A DNA stretch of 64,000 bases. It comes from Streptomyces atroolivaceus. Its GTDB lineage: Bacteria; Actinomycetota; Actinomycetes; Streptomycetales; Streptomycetaceae. Within the stretch, counting starts at the first letter, position 1. Each line of letters begins with the position of its first letter. Of the stretch, positions 8,376 to 17,554 are shown one piece after another. The DNA lies in contig NZ_JNXG01000002.1 in NCBI RefSeq assembly GCF_000717025.1, forward strand, positions 744,001 through 808,000. The letters are read 5' to 3'. The position numbers and the translations under genes are program-made. The notes beneath the pieces were generated by a model. The model saw nothing but the letters and a program-made list of their open reading frames with translations. It ran no database searches and was not told the origin of the DNA.

Positions 8376-8930
8376 TCACTCGCCCGAGAGGAGCGCGACC
8401 GGGTCGAGGGTGTTCTCGCCCTTGGTCCAGTTGCAGGGGCAGAGCTCGTCGGTCTGCAGGGCGTCGAGGACCCGCAGGACCTCCTTGGGGTTACGGCCCA
8501 CGGAGCCGGCGGTCACCATCGTGAACTGGATCTCGTTGTTCTGGTCGACGATGAAGACGGCGCGCTGGGCGAAGCCGTCCTCGCCCTCGATGCCGAGGTC
8601 ACGCATGAGCTCGTGCTTCGAGTCGGCCAGCATCGGGAAGGGCAGGTCGGTCAGGTCCGGGTGGTCCTTGCGCCAGGCGTGGTGCACGAACTCGGAGTCG
8701 CCGGAGAAGCCGAGGACCTGCGCGTCACGGTCGGCGAACTCGTCGTTCAGCTTGCCGAAGGCGGCGATCTCGGTGGGGCACACGAAGGTGAAGTCCTTCG
8801 GCCACGCGAAGACGACCTTCCACTGACCCTCGTAGGTCTTGTGGTTGATCTGCTCGAACTCCTTGCCGCTCTCCAGCGACACGCAAGCGGTCAGGTCGAA
8901 CTCGGGGAACTTGTCACCGACAGTGAGCAC
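8376..8930 (-). CDS. ahpC: Alkyl hydroperoxide reductase AhpC (2-Cys peroxiredoxin)
   Basis: AhpC reduces hydrogen peroxide and organic hydroperoxides in the cytosol. The peroxidatic cysteine is Cys51 in FTFVCPTE; the resolving region near the end reads ELCPCNW (Cys164 and Cys166). Two GTG codons compete for the start. The inner one, at 8930 (MLTVGDKFPEF), has AAGGAG at a 5-base spacing. The outer one at 8936 overlaps that site, so the 184-residue form is preferred. It is the first gene of ahpCD and is transcribed away from oxyR. Peroxide induction through OxyR is expected from the known S. coelicolor system. Confidence 0.97.
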   Translation of the reverse strand: MLTVGDKFPEFDLTACVSLESGKEFEQINHKTYEGQWKVVFAWPKDFTFVCPTEIAAFGKLNDEFADRDAQVLGFSGDSEFVHHAWRKDHPDLTDLPFPMLADSKHELMRDLGIEGEDGFAQRAVFIVDQNNEIQFTMVTAGSVGRNPKEVLRVLDALQTDELCPCNWTKGENTLDPVALLSGE

Positions 8931-9023
8931 GCGCACTCCTTGCTGCGTAGGAAATCCCCTTTTGAGGGCGTTCCTGGGGGTTGGACGTTCCCCACCTTGG
9001 CACAGAGTGCATTGATCACGGAA

Positions 9024-9060
9024 ATAGCTACACTCGGTCGGGATGATCGGAGGTGCCTAT
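9024..9060. promoter_or_regulatory. Candidate OxyR tetramer operator in the ahpC-oxyR intergenic region
   Basis: The four half-sites ATAG (9024), CGGT (9035), ATCG (9046) and CTAT (9057) are each separated by seven bases. This is exactly the spacing of the classical OxyR motif ATAG-N7-CTAT-N7-ATAG-N7-CTAT, with 13 of 16 positions matching. The site ends two bases before the oxyR start and overlaps its GGAGG, so binding could repress oxyR directly. It also lies about 95-130 bases upstream of ahpC. Confidence 0.6.
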
Positions 9061-9062
9061 CA

Positions 9063-10022
9063 GTGGCGTATGTAAATCAGGCTATTAGGGTCAAGCAGCC
9101 CAGCCTCTCGCAGCTGCGCGCTTTCACGGCCGTGGCGGAGCATCTGCACTTCCGGGACGCGGCGGCAGCAATCGGGATGAGTCAGCCCGCGCTCTCCGGG
9201 GCGGTGTCCGCGCTGGAGGTGGCACTGGGTGTCCAGCTCATCGAGCGTACGACGCGCAGGGTGCTGCTCTCGCCCGCGGGGGAGCGCCTCGCGGTGCGGA
9301 GCCGGGCGGTGCTGGAGGCGGTCGGCGAGCTGATGGAGGAGGCCGAGGCGGTCCGCGCGCCGTTCACCGGGATACTCAGGCTCGGCGTGATCCCGACGGT
9401 CGCGCCGTATCTCCTGCCGGCCGTGCTCAGGCTGGTCCACGAGCGCTATCCGGACCTGGATCTCCAGGTGCACGAGGAGCAGACCTCCTCGCTGCTGGAC
9501 GGGCTGGCGGCCGGGCGCCTGGACCTGCTGCTGCTCGCCGTGCCGCTCGGGGTGCCCGGCGTCACGGAAATGCCCCTGTTCGACGAGGACTTCGTGCTCG
9601 TCATGGAGAAGGGGCACCAGTTCGCCGGACGCACCGGTCTGCCGCGCGAGACCCTGCGCGACCTGCCGTTGCTGCTGCTCGACGAGGGCCACTGCCTGCG
9701 CGACCAGGCGCTGGACATCTGCCGCGAGGCGGGACGTACCCAGGGGGCGCCGGTGACGACGACCGCGGCCGGGCTCTCCACACTCGTACAGCTCGTCGCG
9801 GGCGGGCTCGGGGTGACGCTCCTGCCGCGTACGGCGGTGACGGTGGAGACCGGGCGGAACGAGGCGCTGTCCACCGGGTACTTCACGGATCCGGCCCCCT
9901 CGCGGCGGGTGGCGCTGGCGGTACGGACGGGCTCGGCGCGGCACGAGGAGTTCGAGGAGCTCGCGACCGCGCTGCGCGGTGCGATGGCGGAGCTGCCGGT
10001 GAGGGTGCCCGAAGAGGGGTGA
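9063..10022 (+). CDS. oxyR: Hydrogen-peroxide-sensing LysR-family regulator OxyR
   Basis: This 319-residue LysR-type regulator has a winged HTH at about 13-72 (PSLSQLRAFTAVAEHLHF, MSQPALSGAVSALE) and a sensing domain after 100. The redox pair is Cys211 and Cys220 in DEGHCLRDQALDIC. Their nine-residue spacing equals Cys199/Cys208 of E. coli OxyR, so disulfide formation on peroxide exposure is expected. The GTG at 9063 has GGAGG nine bases upstream (9049-9053). Longer readings further upstream run through the ahpC promoter region and are not real. It lies divergently from ahpCD, which it should activate. Confidence 0.97.
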   Translation: MAYVNQAIRVKQPSLSQLRAFTAVAEHLHFRDAAAAIGMSQPALSGAVSALEVALGVQLIERTTRRVLLSPAGERLAVRSRAVLEAVGELMEEAEAVRAPFTGILRLGVIPTVAPYLLPAVLRLVHERYPDLDLQVHEEQTSSLLDGLAAGRLDLLLLAVPLGVPGVTEMPLFDEDFVLVMEKGHQFAGRTGLPRETLRDLPLLLLDEGHCLRDQALDICREAGRTQGAPVTTTAAGLSTLVQLVAGGLGVTLLPRTAVTVETGRNEALSTGYFTDPAPSRRVALAVRTGSARHEEFEELATALRGAMAELPVRVPEEG

Positions 10023-10055
10023 GCGCGCGCCCCCGGCGCGCTCACCCCTCCGGTG

Positions 10056-12395
10056 TCACTCCGTCCGCAGGCCGTCCGGGCGCATCAGGCGCCACAGCAG
10101 CGGCAGGGACAGCAGGGTCACGGCCACGACGAGGGCCCCGCCCGCACCCGCCAGCGGCAGGAACAGCCACCACCGGGTCACCGTCTTGGCCAGCATCCAG
10201 GTCATGACGGCGCCGAGCCCGAGGCCGCCCGCGGTCGCGATCAGCAGGCTGATGACCACCGGCACGGCGGTCTGCCAGAGCACCGACCAGCCGAGGGTGA
10301 CGCGCCTGGTGCCGAACGCGACCAGGACCGAGAGCAGCCTCCTCCGTTCCCGGAGCTGTTCCATCTGGGAGATCAGCATCGACGCGGCGATGAGCATCAG
10401 TGTCGCCACCGCGCCGAACCGCAGGCCTGTCTGCACACTCTCGTACTGACGGTCCCGCGTCACCGAGGTGAGGGCGGCGACCCGCATCGCCGGGTCGATC
10501 CTGGCGGCCGTGTTCCGTACGTGCTCCGCGACGTCCTTCACGTCCTCGTCGACCTTGATCTGCGCGACGGTACGGGCGGCCGGCAGTGTGCGCGGGTCCA
10601 CGGCTCCGACCGTCGCCATGATGCCCCAGTGTTCCTCGCCGAGGGGGTCGGGGGCGGCGGTGACGGTCCTGGCATCCGCGGGAAGGGTCCAGCGCACGGA
10701 CCTGGCGCCGGGGTTCGAGTCGATGGTGGGGTTGAGCTCGATCTCCTTGCCCTTGCGCGCCGTTTCGTCCATCCAGTCGCTCATCCTCTTGTTGTTCCTG
10801 GGGTGGACGACGAAGGCGTCACCCTCCTCGCAGGAACCGATCTCGGCGAGTTCCTTCAGGGTGGCGCAGTCCCCGATGCTGAGGGAGGTGGTGGGCGTGA
10901 TCTCGCCCTCCTCGACCTTCCCCGGCCTGGTCACGTACGTCTCGACCGTGCCGATGACGCGTTCCACACCCTCGGTGGACCGGAAGGCCTCGATGGTCCG
11001 GGTCGCGGCGTCGCCGCCGACCGTCTCCGAATAGGTGTGGAACTGCGCCCGTGCCGGGTCCTGCCCCGTGATCTGCTTGAACTCGTCGCCCATCGCCGCG
11101 AACAGCATCTGCAGGGCCACGGCCCCCGCCACCGCGACGGCGATTCCGCTGACCGCGCGTGAGGCGGCCCCGCTGTCCAGCTGGAGCCGGCGGACGGCCA
11201 GTTGCCAGGACGGCGGGCCGCCGCGCAGAAGGTTCACGCAGGCTTCGACCAGCCAGGGGAGCAGCAGCGCGAGCCCGAAGAGGACCAGGACGGCGCCGAC
11301 CGCGATCGGGTACGGGTCGACGGGCGTGAACTCGTCCACCCTGCCCGTCAGCCCCAGGACGGCCAGCCCCAGGGCCGGTACCAGCACACGCCACCAGAGG
11401 CGGCGCCTGCGGATGCCCGAGCCGCGCACGACGCCCAGAGGCTCGGCAGTCACCGAGCGCATGGCGACGAGCGTGACCAGCACGGCGGAGAGAGGCACCG
11501 CGACGGCGATCAGCGCCGCCGGCCAAGCGGCTGGCGTCAGGTCGGACGGGAAGGCGCTGTGGTTCCACACCTCGATGTGACCGACGAACCTGCGGCCCAC
11601 GAGGAAGAACACCAGCCCGGCCAGCAGCCCGAGCAGCGAACCGAACAGGGCCTCGCCCGCCGCGATCCGGCGGGTCGTCCGGATGTCCGTACCGATCAGG
11701 CGCAGGGCTGCGAGCCGGCGGTCACGGCGGTCGCCGCCGAACCGTACGGCCGTGGCGATGAAGATCGCGACGGGCGCCAGCAGTACGACGCAGATCAGGA
11801 TGACGAGGACGACCAGGACGGGCGTGAGCGGTGTGCCCGGGGTGTCGTCGCCGTAAGCGGCCAGCCGGTGTCCGCCGGTGGCGGGGGTCAGTGAGTCGCT
11901 GCCCGCGTAGAAGTACAGCTCGCCGGGGGAGCGCAGTCCCTCGTCGGCGATGGTCGCGGTGATCCCGTAGGGCAGGCGCTCCTTGAGGAGCCCGCCCTCG
12001 GGGGACGCCAGCAGGTCCCGGAGGGCGGGCGAGGCGGCCATCTCCCCCGGCGCCGGGAAGGCCGTGACGCCGGGTGGGAGGGCCGGGCGGGAGCCCTCCG
12101 CACGCATGAGGAAGCCCTCGACCTCGCGTCCGCGGTAGACGGTCGCGGCACCGGCCCGCAGGACCGTCGTCTCCGACTTCGGGACGCCGCCCTCGGTGCG
12201 CGACACCGCGGCTTCCTCCCGTGCCTGGTCGCGCAGGGAACGCTGCTCCAGCAGGTGCGGCACGGACGAGGCGACCAGCAGCATCGCCACGCCGAGTCCC
12301 ACGCCGACCGCGGTGAGCGCGGTCCGAGCCCAGCCCTCGCGGCCGCCGGCGGCCGCGAAGCGTATGCCGAGGCCGAGGTCACGCAGCCAGGTCAT
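10056..12395 (-). CDS. ABC transporter permease, FtsX/MacB-like, two-module
   Basis: This 779-residue membrane protein has two FtsX-type permease modules separated by extracytoplasmic domains. The first helix is near the N-terminus (WARTALTAVGVGLGVAMLLVASSV). A helix trio lies in the middle (from VLVVLVILICVVLLAPVAIFI to LVLFGLALLLPWLV) and the last trio ends at VVAVTLLSLPLLWRLM. Such permeases with a MacB-type ATPase usually move peptides, antibiotics or lipoproteins, or sense cell-wall-active compounds. The ATG at 12395 overlaps the stop of the ATPase gene (ATGA), showing translational coupling in a padR-ATPase-permease operon. The substrate is unknown. Confidence 0.92.
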   Translation of the reverse strand: MTWLRDLGLGIRFAAAGGREGWARTALTAVGVGLGVAMLLVASSVPHLLEQRSLRDQAREEAAVSRTEGGVPKSETTVLRAGAATVYRGREVEGFLMRAEGSRPALPPGVTAFPAPGEMAASPALRDLLASPEGGLLKERLPYGITATIADEGLRSPGELYFYAGSDSLTPATGGHRLAAYGDDTPGTPLTPVLVVLVILICVVLLAPVAIFIATAVRFGGDRRDRRLAALRLIGTDIRTTRRIAAGEALFGSLLGLLAGLVFFLVGRRFVGHIEVWNHSAFPSDLTPAAWPAALIAVAVPLSAVLVTLVAMRSVTAEPLGVVRGSGIRRRRLWWRVLVPALGLAVLGLTGRVDEFTPVDPYPIAVGAVLVLFGLALLLPWLVEACVNLLRGGPPSWQLAVRRLQLDSGAASRAVSGIAVAVAGAVALQMLFAAMGDEFKQITGQDPARAQFHTYSETVGGDAATRTIEAFRSTEGVERVIGTVETYVTRPGKVEEGEITPTTSLSIGDCATLKELAEIGSCEEGDAFVVHPRNNKRMSDWMDETARKGKEIELNPTIDSNPGARSVRWTLPADARTVTAAPDPLGEEHWGIMATVGAVDPRTLPAARTVAQIKVDEDVKDVAEHVRNTAARIDPAMRVAALTSVTRDRQYESVQTGLRFGAVATLMLIAASMLISQMEQLRERRRLLSVLVAFGTRRVTLGWSVLWQTAVPVVISLLIATAGGLGLGAVMTWMLAKTVTRWWLFLPLAGAGGALVVAVTLLSLPLLWRLMRPDGLRTE

Positions 12396-13078
12396 ACGGC
12401 GTACTCCGGGTCGCGGGACCGGCCGTCGCGTACGACGACGTCGCGGTCGGCGTACGCGGCGACGCGCGCCTCGTGCGTCACGAGCACGACGGCCGTTCCT
12501 GCGGTCCGGGCGGATTCGGTGAGCAGTTCCATGACCCGCTCGCCGTTCAGGGAGTCCAGCGCTCCGGTCGGCTCGTCCGCGAAGACCACCTTGGGGGAGG
12601 GGGCCAGGGCGCGGGCCACGGCGACGCGCTGTCCCTGACCGCCGGACACCTCGCCGGGGCGCTGGGCGGCGAGGTCCTCGACCTCGAGGCGCTCCATCCA
12701 CTCCAGCGCGGTGCGTTCCGCCTGCTTGCGCTTCACGCCGTTGAGCCGGAGGGGCAGGGCGACGTTCTCCACGCAGGTCAACTCGGGGACGAGCTGGCCG
12801 AACTGGAAGACGAAGCCGAAATCGCTGCGGCGCAGGGCGCTGCGCTCGGCGTCGGACATCGCGGAGAGCTCGCGGCCGCCGTAGGTGACGGTGCCCGAGT
12901 CTGGGGTGATGATCCCGGCGAGGCAGTGCAGCAGGGTGGACTTGCCGGAGCCCGACGGGCCCATGACGGCGACGACCTCGCCGGGGTGGACGGAGAACGA
13001 GGCGCCGTCGAGCGCGGGGGTCGGGCCGTAGGTCTTGCGGAGGTCGTGGGCTTCGAGCAGGGAGCCGGCGGGGGTCAC
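12392..13078 (-). CDS. ABC transporter ATP-binding protein (MacB/LolD type)
   Basis: This 228-residue nucleotide-binding subunit powers the adjacent FtsX-like permease. Motifs are Walker A GPSGSGKST (40-48), Q-loop Gln92, signature VSGGQ (144-148), Walker B VVFADEP (164-170) and switch His202. Its GTG start overlaps the padR stop (GTGA) and its stop overlaps the permease start (ATGA), so the three genes are translationally coupled. Regulation by the PadR protein encoded first in the operon is likely. Confidence 0.95.
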   Translation of the reverse strand: MTPAGSLLEAHDLRKTYGPTPALDGASFSVHPGEVVAVMGPSGSGKSTLLHCLAGIITPDSGTVTYGGRELSAMSDAERSALRRSDFGFVFQFGQLVPELTCVENVALPLRLNGVKRKQAERTALEWMERLEVEDLAAQRPGEVSGGQGQRVAVARALAPSPKVVFADEPTGALDSLNGERVMELLTESARTAGTAVVLVTHEARVAAYADRDVVVRDGRSRDPEYAV

Positions 13079-13599
13079 GGAGCGACCACCTCGGCGAGCC
13101 GGCCGAGGCGGGCGGAGGTGAGTTCCAGCCAGCGCAGATCGGCTTCGAGGTGGAAGAGGGCGTGGTCGCAGATCAGCTGGTCGGCGAGGTCGCCCTGGCG
13201 CTTGCGGTCGGTGAGGATGCGCATCAGGCGCAGATGCTCGGAGCGCTGGGCGTCCAGGAGGTCGGCGGCGTCGCGGCCGGTGAGCAGGGCGAGGACGACC
13301 TTCGTGTACAGGGTCGACTGGAGATACGGCTCAGGCTTCTCCGGCTGCGCCAGCCAGGCGGCGACATCGGTGATGCCGGCGTCGGTGATGGCGTACCGCT
13401 TGCGCTCGGGCCCGCCGTCCGTCTCCACCCCGTCGACTTCGACGAGCCCGTTCTTCAGCAGGCGGGACATGGTCGCGTAGACCTGGCCGTAGTGCAGGGG
13501 CCGGTCGTGGCCGAACTTCTCGTCGAAGGCGCGCTTGAGGTCGTAGCCGTGGCGGGGGCCGGACTCCAGGAGCCCGAGGAGGGTGTGACCGATTGACAT
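13075..13599 (-). CDS. PadR-family transcriptional regulator
   Basis: The 174-residue protein has the PadR winged HTH at the N-terminus (IGHTLLGLLESGPRHGYDLKRAF; LHYGQVYATMSRLLKNGLVEV; ERKRYAITDAG). A C-terminal helical dimerisation domain follows (about 95-170). PadR proteins repress neighbouring transporter genes until a phenolic compound, antibiotic or other ligand binds. ATG at 13599 (MSIGHT) is preferred on family grounds; a GTG three codons earlier is possible, and neither has a clear ribosome-binding site. TGTATAC repeats just upstream are the likely operator. Confidence 0.92.
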   Translation of the reverse strand: MSIGHTLLGLLESGPRHGYDLKRAFDEKFGHDRPLHYGQVYATMSRLLKNGLVEVDGVETDGGPERKRYAITDAGITDVAAWLAQPEKPEPYLQSTLYTKVVLALLTGRDAADLLDAQRSEHLRLMRILTDRKRQGDLADQLICDHALFHLEADLRWLELTSARLGRLAEVVAP

Positions 13600-13619
13600 G
13601 CGCCGCACTGTACACGGTG

Positions 13620-13642
13620 TGTATACCTCGCATGTATACGAG
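13620..13642. promoter_or_regulatory. Candidate PadR operator
   Basis: TGTATAC occurs at 13620-13626 and again at 13633-13639, 13 bases apart. The second copy lies inside an inverted repeat CTCG-N8-CGAG (13627-13642). PadR operators commonly contain ATGTAT/ATACAT elements. The site lies 20-43 bases upstream of the padR start. Confidence 0.5.
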
Positions 13643-13746
13643 TCCTGGGCCTCGACCGCCGGTGGGGCTCGGGGTGCGGCCCCGCACCGGATGGCGCCGG
13701 GCGCGGGATCGGGTCCCTCCGGCGGTCGAGGCGGCCCCGGCCGGGG

Positions 13747-14016
13747 TCACCCCTCCGGTTCGGGCGGCTCCGGCGGCCCGGCCTTCGGGGGCCGGCCGCG
13801 GCGGGGGATCGGGGCCGCGCCGCCCGGCAGGCGGCCCGCCTCCGCCAGCGCCCGCCGCAGCAGGAACTCGATCTGCGCGTTCGCGCTGCGCAGCTCGTCC
13901 GAGGCCCAGCGGGCCAGTGCGTCGTGCACCGCGGGATCCAGCCGCAGCAGCATCTGCTTGCGGGCGGGGCCGCGCCGGGCCGGCCGTCCGGGCGGAGGGG
14001 CCGCGTCGCCGGTCAC
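13747..14016 (-). CDS. Small Arc/RHH-like DNA-binding protein
   Basis: The 89-residue protein has a basic, Pro/Arg-rich start and a ribbon-helix-helix-like core (RKQMLLRLDPAVHDALARWASDELRSANAQIEFLLRRAL), followed by a Pro-rich tail containing an AT-hook-like RRGRPPK. The GTG start overlaps the stop of the SPFH gene (GTGA), so the two are translationally coupled. Proteins of this type with a membrane SPFH partner are common in Streptomyces, but no function is established. It could be an autoregulator of the pair. Confidence 0.8.
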   Translation of the reverse strand: MTGDAAPPPGRPARRGPARKQMLLRLDPAVHDALARWASDELRSANAQIEFLLRRALAEAGRLPGGAAPIPRRGRPPKAGPPEPPEPEG

Positions 14017-14984
14017 TGGTAGAGCGTGCCCGTGTTCAGGACCGGCTGCACCGCACGGTCACCGCACAGCACCACCATCAGGTTGCTGACCATCGCGGCC
14101 TTGCGCTCCGGGTCGAGCTCGACGATGTCCTGCTCCGCGATCCGGGTCAGCGCCATCTCGACCATGCCCACCGCGCCCTCGACGATCTGCTGGCGGGCCG
14201 CGACGACCGCGCCCGCCTGCTGCCGCTGGAGCATCGCCGAGGCGATCTCGGGGGCGTACGCGAGGTGGCTGAAGCGGGACTCGATGATGCGTACGCCGGC
14301 CGCCTGCACGCGGGCGGTGAGTTCGACCGCGAGCTTCTCGGTGATCTCCTCCGCGTTGCCCCGCAGCGAGAGGCCGCCCTCCTCGTGGGCGTCGTACGGG
14401 TACTCGATCGCGATGTGCCTGACGGCCGCCTCGGTCTGGGTGGCGACGAACTCCAGGAAGTCGTCGACCTCGAAGAGCGCCTGCGCGGTGTCCTCGACCT
14501 TCCAGACGACGATCGCCGCGAGCTCGATCGGGTTGCCGTACGCGTCGTTGACCTTGAGGACGGCCGTCTCGTGGTTCCGCACCCGGGTGGAGATCTTGCG
14601 GCTGGAGGTCAGCGGGTTGATCCAGCGCAGGCCGTCCGCGCGGATCGTGCCGACGTAGCGGCCGAAGAGCTGGATGACCCGGGCCTCGCCCGGGGCGACC
14701 ATCTTCACACCGCTCATGCAGAAGAACGAGGTGACGACCAGGAGCAGCCCGAGGACGACGAGCGGGATGCCGACGCCGTTGTGGCCGTTGGATCCGAGGA
14801 CGGCGCCGACGATGACCAGGGCCACGCCGAGGAGCACCCCGGCGACGGTCAGCAGGAGTCCCAGTCCGCCGGGGATGGAATGGGCGGTCGACTCCCTGAC
14901 CTGGGGTGCGGGCATCTCGGGGGCGTCCGGTGTCAGGTCGGCGCCTGGGCCGGTGGGGCCGGGAAGGTCGTGCGGTGCGGACAT
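14013..14984 (-). CDS. SPFH/Band 7 (prohibitin-like) membrane protein
   Basis: The protein has 323 residues. A short Pro-rich N-terminus is followed by two membrane helices ([22 protein letters not shown] and [16 protein letters not shown]). The SPFH domain starts at about residue 97 ([18 protein letters not shown]), and a coiled C-terminal part is rich in Ala/Gln/Arg ([20 protein letters not shown]). SPFH proteins assemble into membrane microdomains and large ring-like cages. The ATG at 14984 follows GGGGGA. It is divergent from the penicillin-binding protein gene, and a palindrome lies in its promoter region. Confidence 0.9.
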   Translation of the reverse strand: MSAPHDLPGPTGPGADLTPDAPEMPAPQVRESTAHSIPGGLGLLLTVAGVLLGVALVIVGAVLGSNGHNGVGIPLVVLGLLLVVTSFFCMSGVKMVAPGEARVIQLFGRYVGTIRADGLRWINPLTSSRKISTRVRNHETAVLKVNDAYGNPIELAAIVVWKVEDTAQALFEVDDFLEFVATQTEAAVRHIAIEYPYDAHEEGGLSLRGNAEEITEKLAVELTARVQAAGVRIIESRFSHLAYAPEIASAMLQRQQAGAVVAARQQIVEGAVGMVEMALTRIAEQDIVELDPERKAAMVSNLMVVLCGDRAVQPVLNTGTLYQ

Positions 14985-15021
14985 GGGTCCCCCGTTTCGT
15001 GCGGCATAGCGCCGCGCTAGC

Positions 15022-15037
15022 AATGTGATTACACATT
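15022..15037. promoter_or_regulatory. Palindrome upstream of the SPFH gene
   Basis: AATGTG (15022-15027) and CACATT (15032-15037) flank ATTA, 38-53 bases upstream of the SPFH start. The A/T-rich dyad stands out in its GC-rich surroundings and is placed like an operator. The binding protein is unknown. Confidence 0.4.
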
Positions 15038-15207
15038 AACGCGATTCGCAACCTTGCGCATCCCTCGGGAGTCGGTTCCTTGGAGGGCGGGTGCTGATTC
15101 TCACGCCCGGAAAAGACCGGATCGCTTGCCTTTTGTCCGGGCTTTCAGTGTTAGCTGGCAGGTCTGACCGGAGCGGTTACGAGCAGAAGAACAGGAGCAC
15201 CACAGCG

Positions 15208-17433
15208 ATGGGTCGAGCAGACGCGCGGCGAGCCCAGGGGCGGGAAGCGCGCCGGGCCGGGAGCGGCGGTACACGCCGGCTCTTCACCTGGCGCAGGATT
15301 CTGGGCACGTTCTTCGGGCTCTGCCTGCTCGGGTTGGGTGCCTTCGCGGCGCTCTACGCGTACGTCGACGTGCCCGCGGCCAACGCCCAGGCCCAGAAGC
15401 AGAGCAACGTCTACAAGTACAGCGACGGCACGCTCCTGGCCCGCAGCAACTCCGAGGTCAACCGGGAGATAGTCGATCTCGGCGTCGTGCCCAAGAGCGT
15501 CCAGCACGCCTTCGTCGCCGCCGAGAACAAGTCCTTCTACCGCGACCAGGGCGTCGACCTGAAGGGCACGGCGCGCGGCGTGCTCAACACGCTCTCCGGC
15601 AAGGGCAAGCAGGGTGGCTCGACGATCACCCAGCAGTACGTGAAGAACTACTACCTCACGCAGGAGCAGACGGTCACCCGCAAGCTCAAGGAGCTGGTGA
15701 TATCGCTCAAGGTCGACCGGAGCACGAAGAAGGACGACATCCTCGCCGGGTACCTCAACACGGTCTACTACGGGCGCGGCGCGAGCGGCATCCAGGCGGC
15801 GGCACAGGCCTACTACGGCGTCGACGCCAAGGACCTCGACACGTCCCAGGGCGCCTATCTCGCGGCGCTGCTCCAGGCCCCCAGCCAGTACGACTGGGCG
15901 AACGCCACGCCGTCCGGCAAGAAGCTGGTCAAGGAACGCTGGGGCTACACCCTGGACAACATGGTCGACGAGGGCTGGCTCGACCAGACCGAGCGGGACA
16001 AGATGACCTTCCCCGTCCCCGACTCGCCCAAGGCGGCGCCCGGCATGGAGGGCCAGACCGGCTACCTCGTCGAGGCGGCGAACGACGAGATGAAGCGGCA
16101 GGGCATCACCGACGAGATGCTGGACGCCGGCGGCTGGACGGTCACCCTCAACATCGACAAGAAGAAGCAGAAGCAGCTCGTGAAGTCGGTCGACCGTGAG
16201 CTGGAGAGCCAGCTGGACCGGAAGAACAGCAAGGTCGACGCGACTGTCCAGGCCGGCGCCACCTCGGTGGATCCGAAGACCGGCAAGGTCGTCGCGCTGT
16301 ACGGCGGTGTCGGCGCCACCGAGCACTACATCTCCAACGCCACCAGGCGGGACTACCAGCCGGCCTCCACCTTCAAGCCCCTGGTGCTGGCCTCCGCGCT
16401 GGAGAACGGGTCGACCACCCAGGACGGCGACCTGATCGGCCTGGACACGGTCTACGACGGCACCAGCAAGCGCCCCGTGGTCGGCAGCGACATCCCGTTC
16501 AGCCCGCAGAACGAGGACGACATCAGCTACGACGACCCGACCGTACGGACGGCGATGGACAAGTCCATCAACTCCGTCTTCGCGCAGATGGTCGTGGACG
16601 TCGGCCCCGCCGCGGTGAAGAAGACCGCGCTGGCCATGGGCGTACCGGACAAGAACTTCCCCGAGACGCCCTCGCTGACCCTGGGGACCATGAACGCCTC
16701 GACGTGGGACATGGCCGGGGTGTACGCCACGCTCGACAACCACGGCAAGAAGGTCACCCCGACCATCGTCAAGACCGCCGAGCACCGCGACCGCACCATG
16801 GAGCCCGTCGACGGTGTGGGCGGACAGGTGATCAGCCGGGCCTCCGCCGACACCGTGACGGACGCGCTGACCGAGGTCGTCGACATCGGCTCCGGCCGCG
16901 AGGCCGACACCTCCGCGTACGACGCCGCGGGCAAGACCGGTACCTCCGAGAACAACAAGGCGGCGTGGTTCACGGCCTACACCCCGGAGCTCACCACGGC
17001 TGTGGCCCTCTTCGGCGAGTCCACCGCGGACGGGGGCGGCCAGGTCAGTCTCACCGGCACGGCCAACTCCGGCCGGGCCAACGGCGGCGGGTTCCCCGCG
17101 AGGATCTGGGCGGACTACACCCTGGGCGCGCTCGGGGGCGGCTCGGACGCCACCTTCGACCTGCGGGGGGTGGAGCGCGGTGAGACGGCGGTGACCGAGA
17201 CCACCCCTCCGGCGACACCGTCGGAGACCCCGGAGCCGTCGGAGACCCCGTCCAAGGAGTCGGAGTCGCCCTCCGCCTCGCCGAGCGAGACGCCGAGCGA
17301 GGAGTCCCCGTCGGCCGAGACGCCGAGCGAGAGCCCCTCCTGGACGCCGAGCGGGACGCCCAGCACCACGAAGGACCCCGAGGACGAGGAAGAGCCGCCG
17401 GGCGAGCGCCCGGGCAGCGAGATCGATCAATAG
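15208..17433 (+). CDS. Class A penicillin-binding protein (glycosyltransferase/transpeptidase)
   Basis: This 741-residue bifunctional enzyme polymerises and cross-links peptidoglycan at the outer membrane face. A short basic cytosolic tail precedes one membrane helix (ILGTFFGLCLLGLGAFAALYAYV). The GT51 domain has Glu106 in AENKSFYRDQGVD and GGSTITQQ at 136-143. The transpeptidase has Ser387 in STFK (387-390), SIN at 453-455 and KTGT at 576-579. The last 80 or so residues are a Ser/Pro/Thr/Glu-rich wall-spanning tail. AGGAG precedes the ATG at 15208. A possible -35 TTGCCT lies near 15127, followed 17 bases later by TGTTAG. Confidence 0.95.
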   Translation: MGRADARRAQGREARRAGSGGTRRLFTWRRILGTFFGLCLLGLGAFAALYAYVDVPAANAQAQKQSNVYKYSDGTLLARSNSEVNREIVDLGVVPKSVQHAFVAAENKSFYRDQGVDLKGTARGVLNTLSGKGKQGGSTITQQYVKNYYLTQEQTVTRKLKELVISLKVDRSTKKDDILAGYLNTVYYGRGASGIQAAAQAYYGVDAKDLDTSQGAYLAALLQAPSQYDWANATPSGKKLVKERWGYTLDNMVDEGWLDQTERDKMTFPVPDSPKAAPGMEGQTGYLVEAANDEMKRQGITDEMLDAGGWTVTLNIDKKKQKQLVKSVDRELESQLDRKNSKVDATVQAGATSVDPKTGKVVALYGGVGATEHYISNATRRDYQPASTFKPLVLASALENGSTTQDGDLIGLDTVYDGTSKRPVVGSDIPFSPQNEDDISYDDPTVRTAMDKSINSVFAQMVVDVGPAAVKKTALAMGVPDKNFPETPSLTLGTMNASTWDMAGVYATLDNHGKKVTPTIVKTAEHRDRTMEPVDGVGGQVISRASADTVTDALTEVVDIGSGREADTSAYDAAGKTGTSENNKAAWFTAYTPELTTAVALFGESTADGGGQVSLTGTANSGRANGGGFPARIWADYTLGALGGGSDATFDLRGVERGETAVTETTPPATPSETPEPSETPSKESESPSASPSETPSEESPSAETPSESPSWTPSGTPSTTKDPEDEEEPPGERPGSEIDQ

Positions 17434-17444
17434 GGAGATGAGCG

Positions 17445-17535
17445 CGGAGAGGGTCCGCCTACGGGGTGGGGCATGACGAGCTCGGTACCGGGGTAGCCGC
17501 CGTCGGCGATCGTCATGGTCGTGCCGACGGCGGCT
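17445..17535 (-). pseudogene. IS5-like transposase fragment
   Basis: Read on the minus strand, one frame gives GTTMTIADGGYPGTELVMPH. This resembles the conserved DDE-domain segment of IS5-family transposases (VADGGYRGTGLVIPHR). Only about 30 codons survive, with no start, no stop context and no inverted repeats. It abuts a fragment of a different transposase family, so the junction is a rearrangement scar. Confidence 0.5.
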
Positions 17536-17554
17536 TTGGCGCAGGATTCCTCTG

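Noticed and set aside
15151..17500. Long open frame antisense to the penicillin-binding protein
   Set aside because: The GC-rich third-position pattern of the real gene creates it. It has no family features except where it runs into the transposase remnant beyond 17555.
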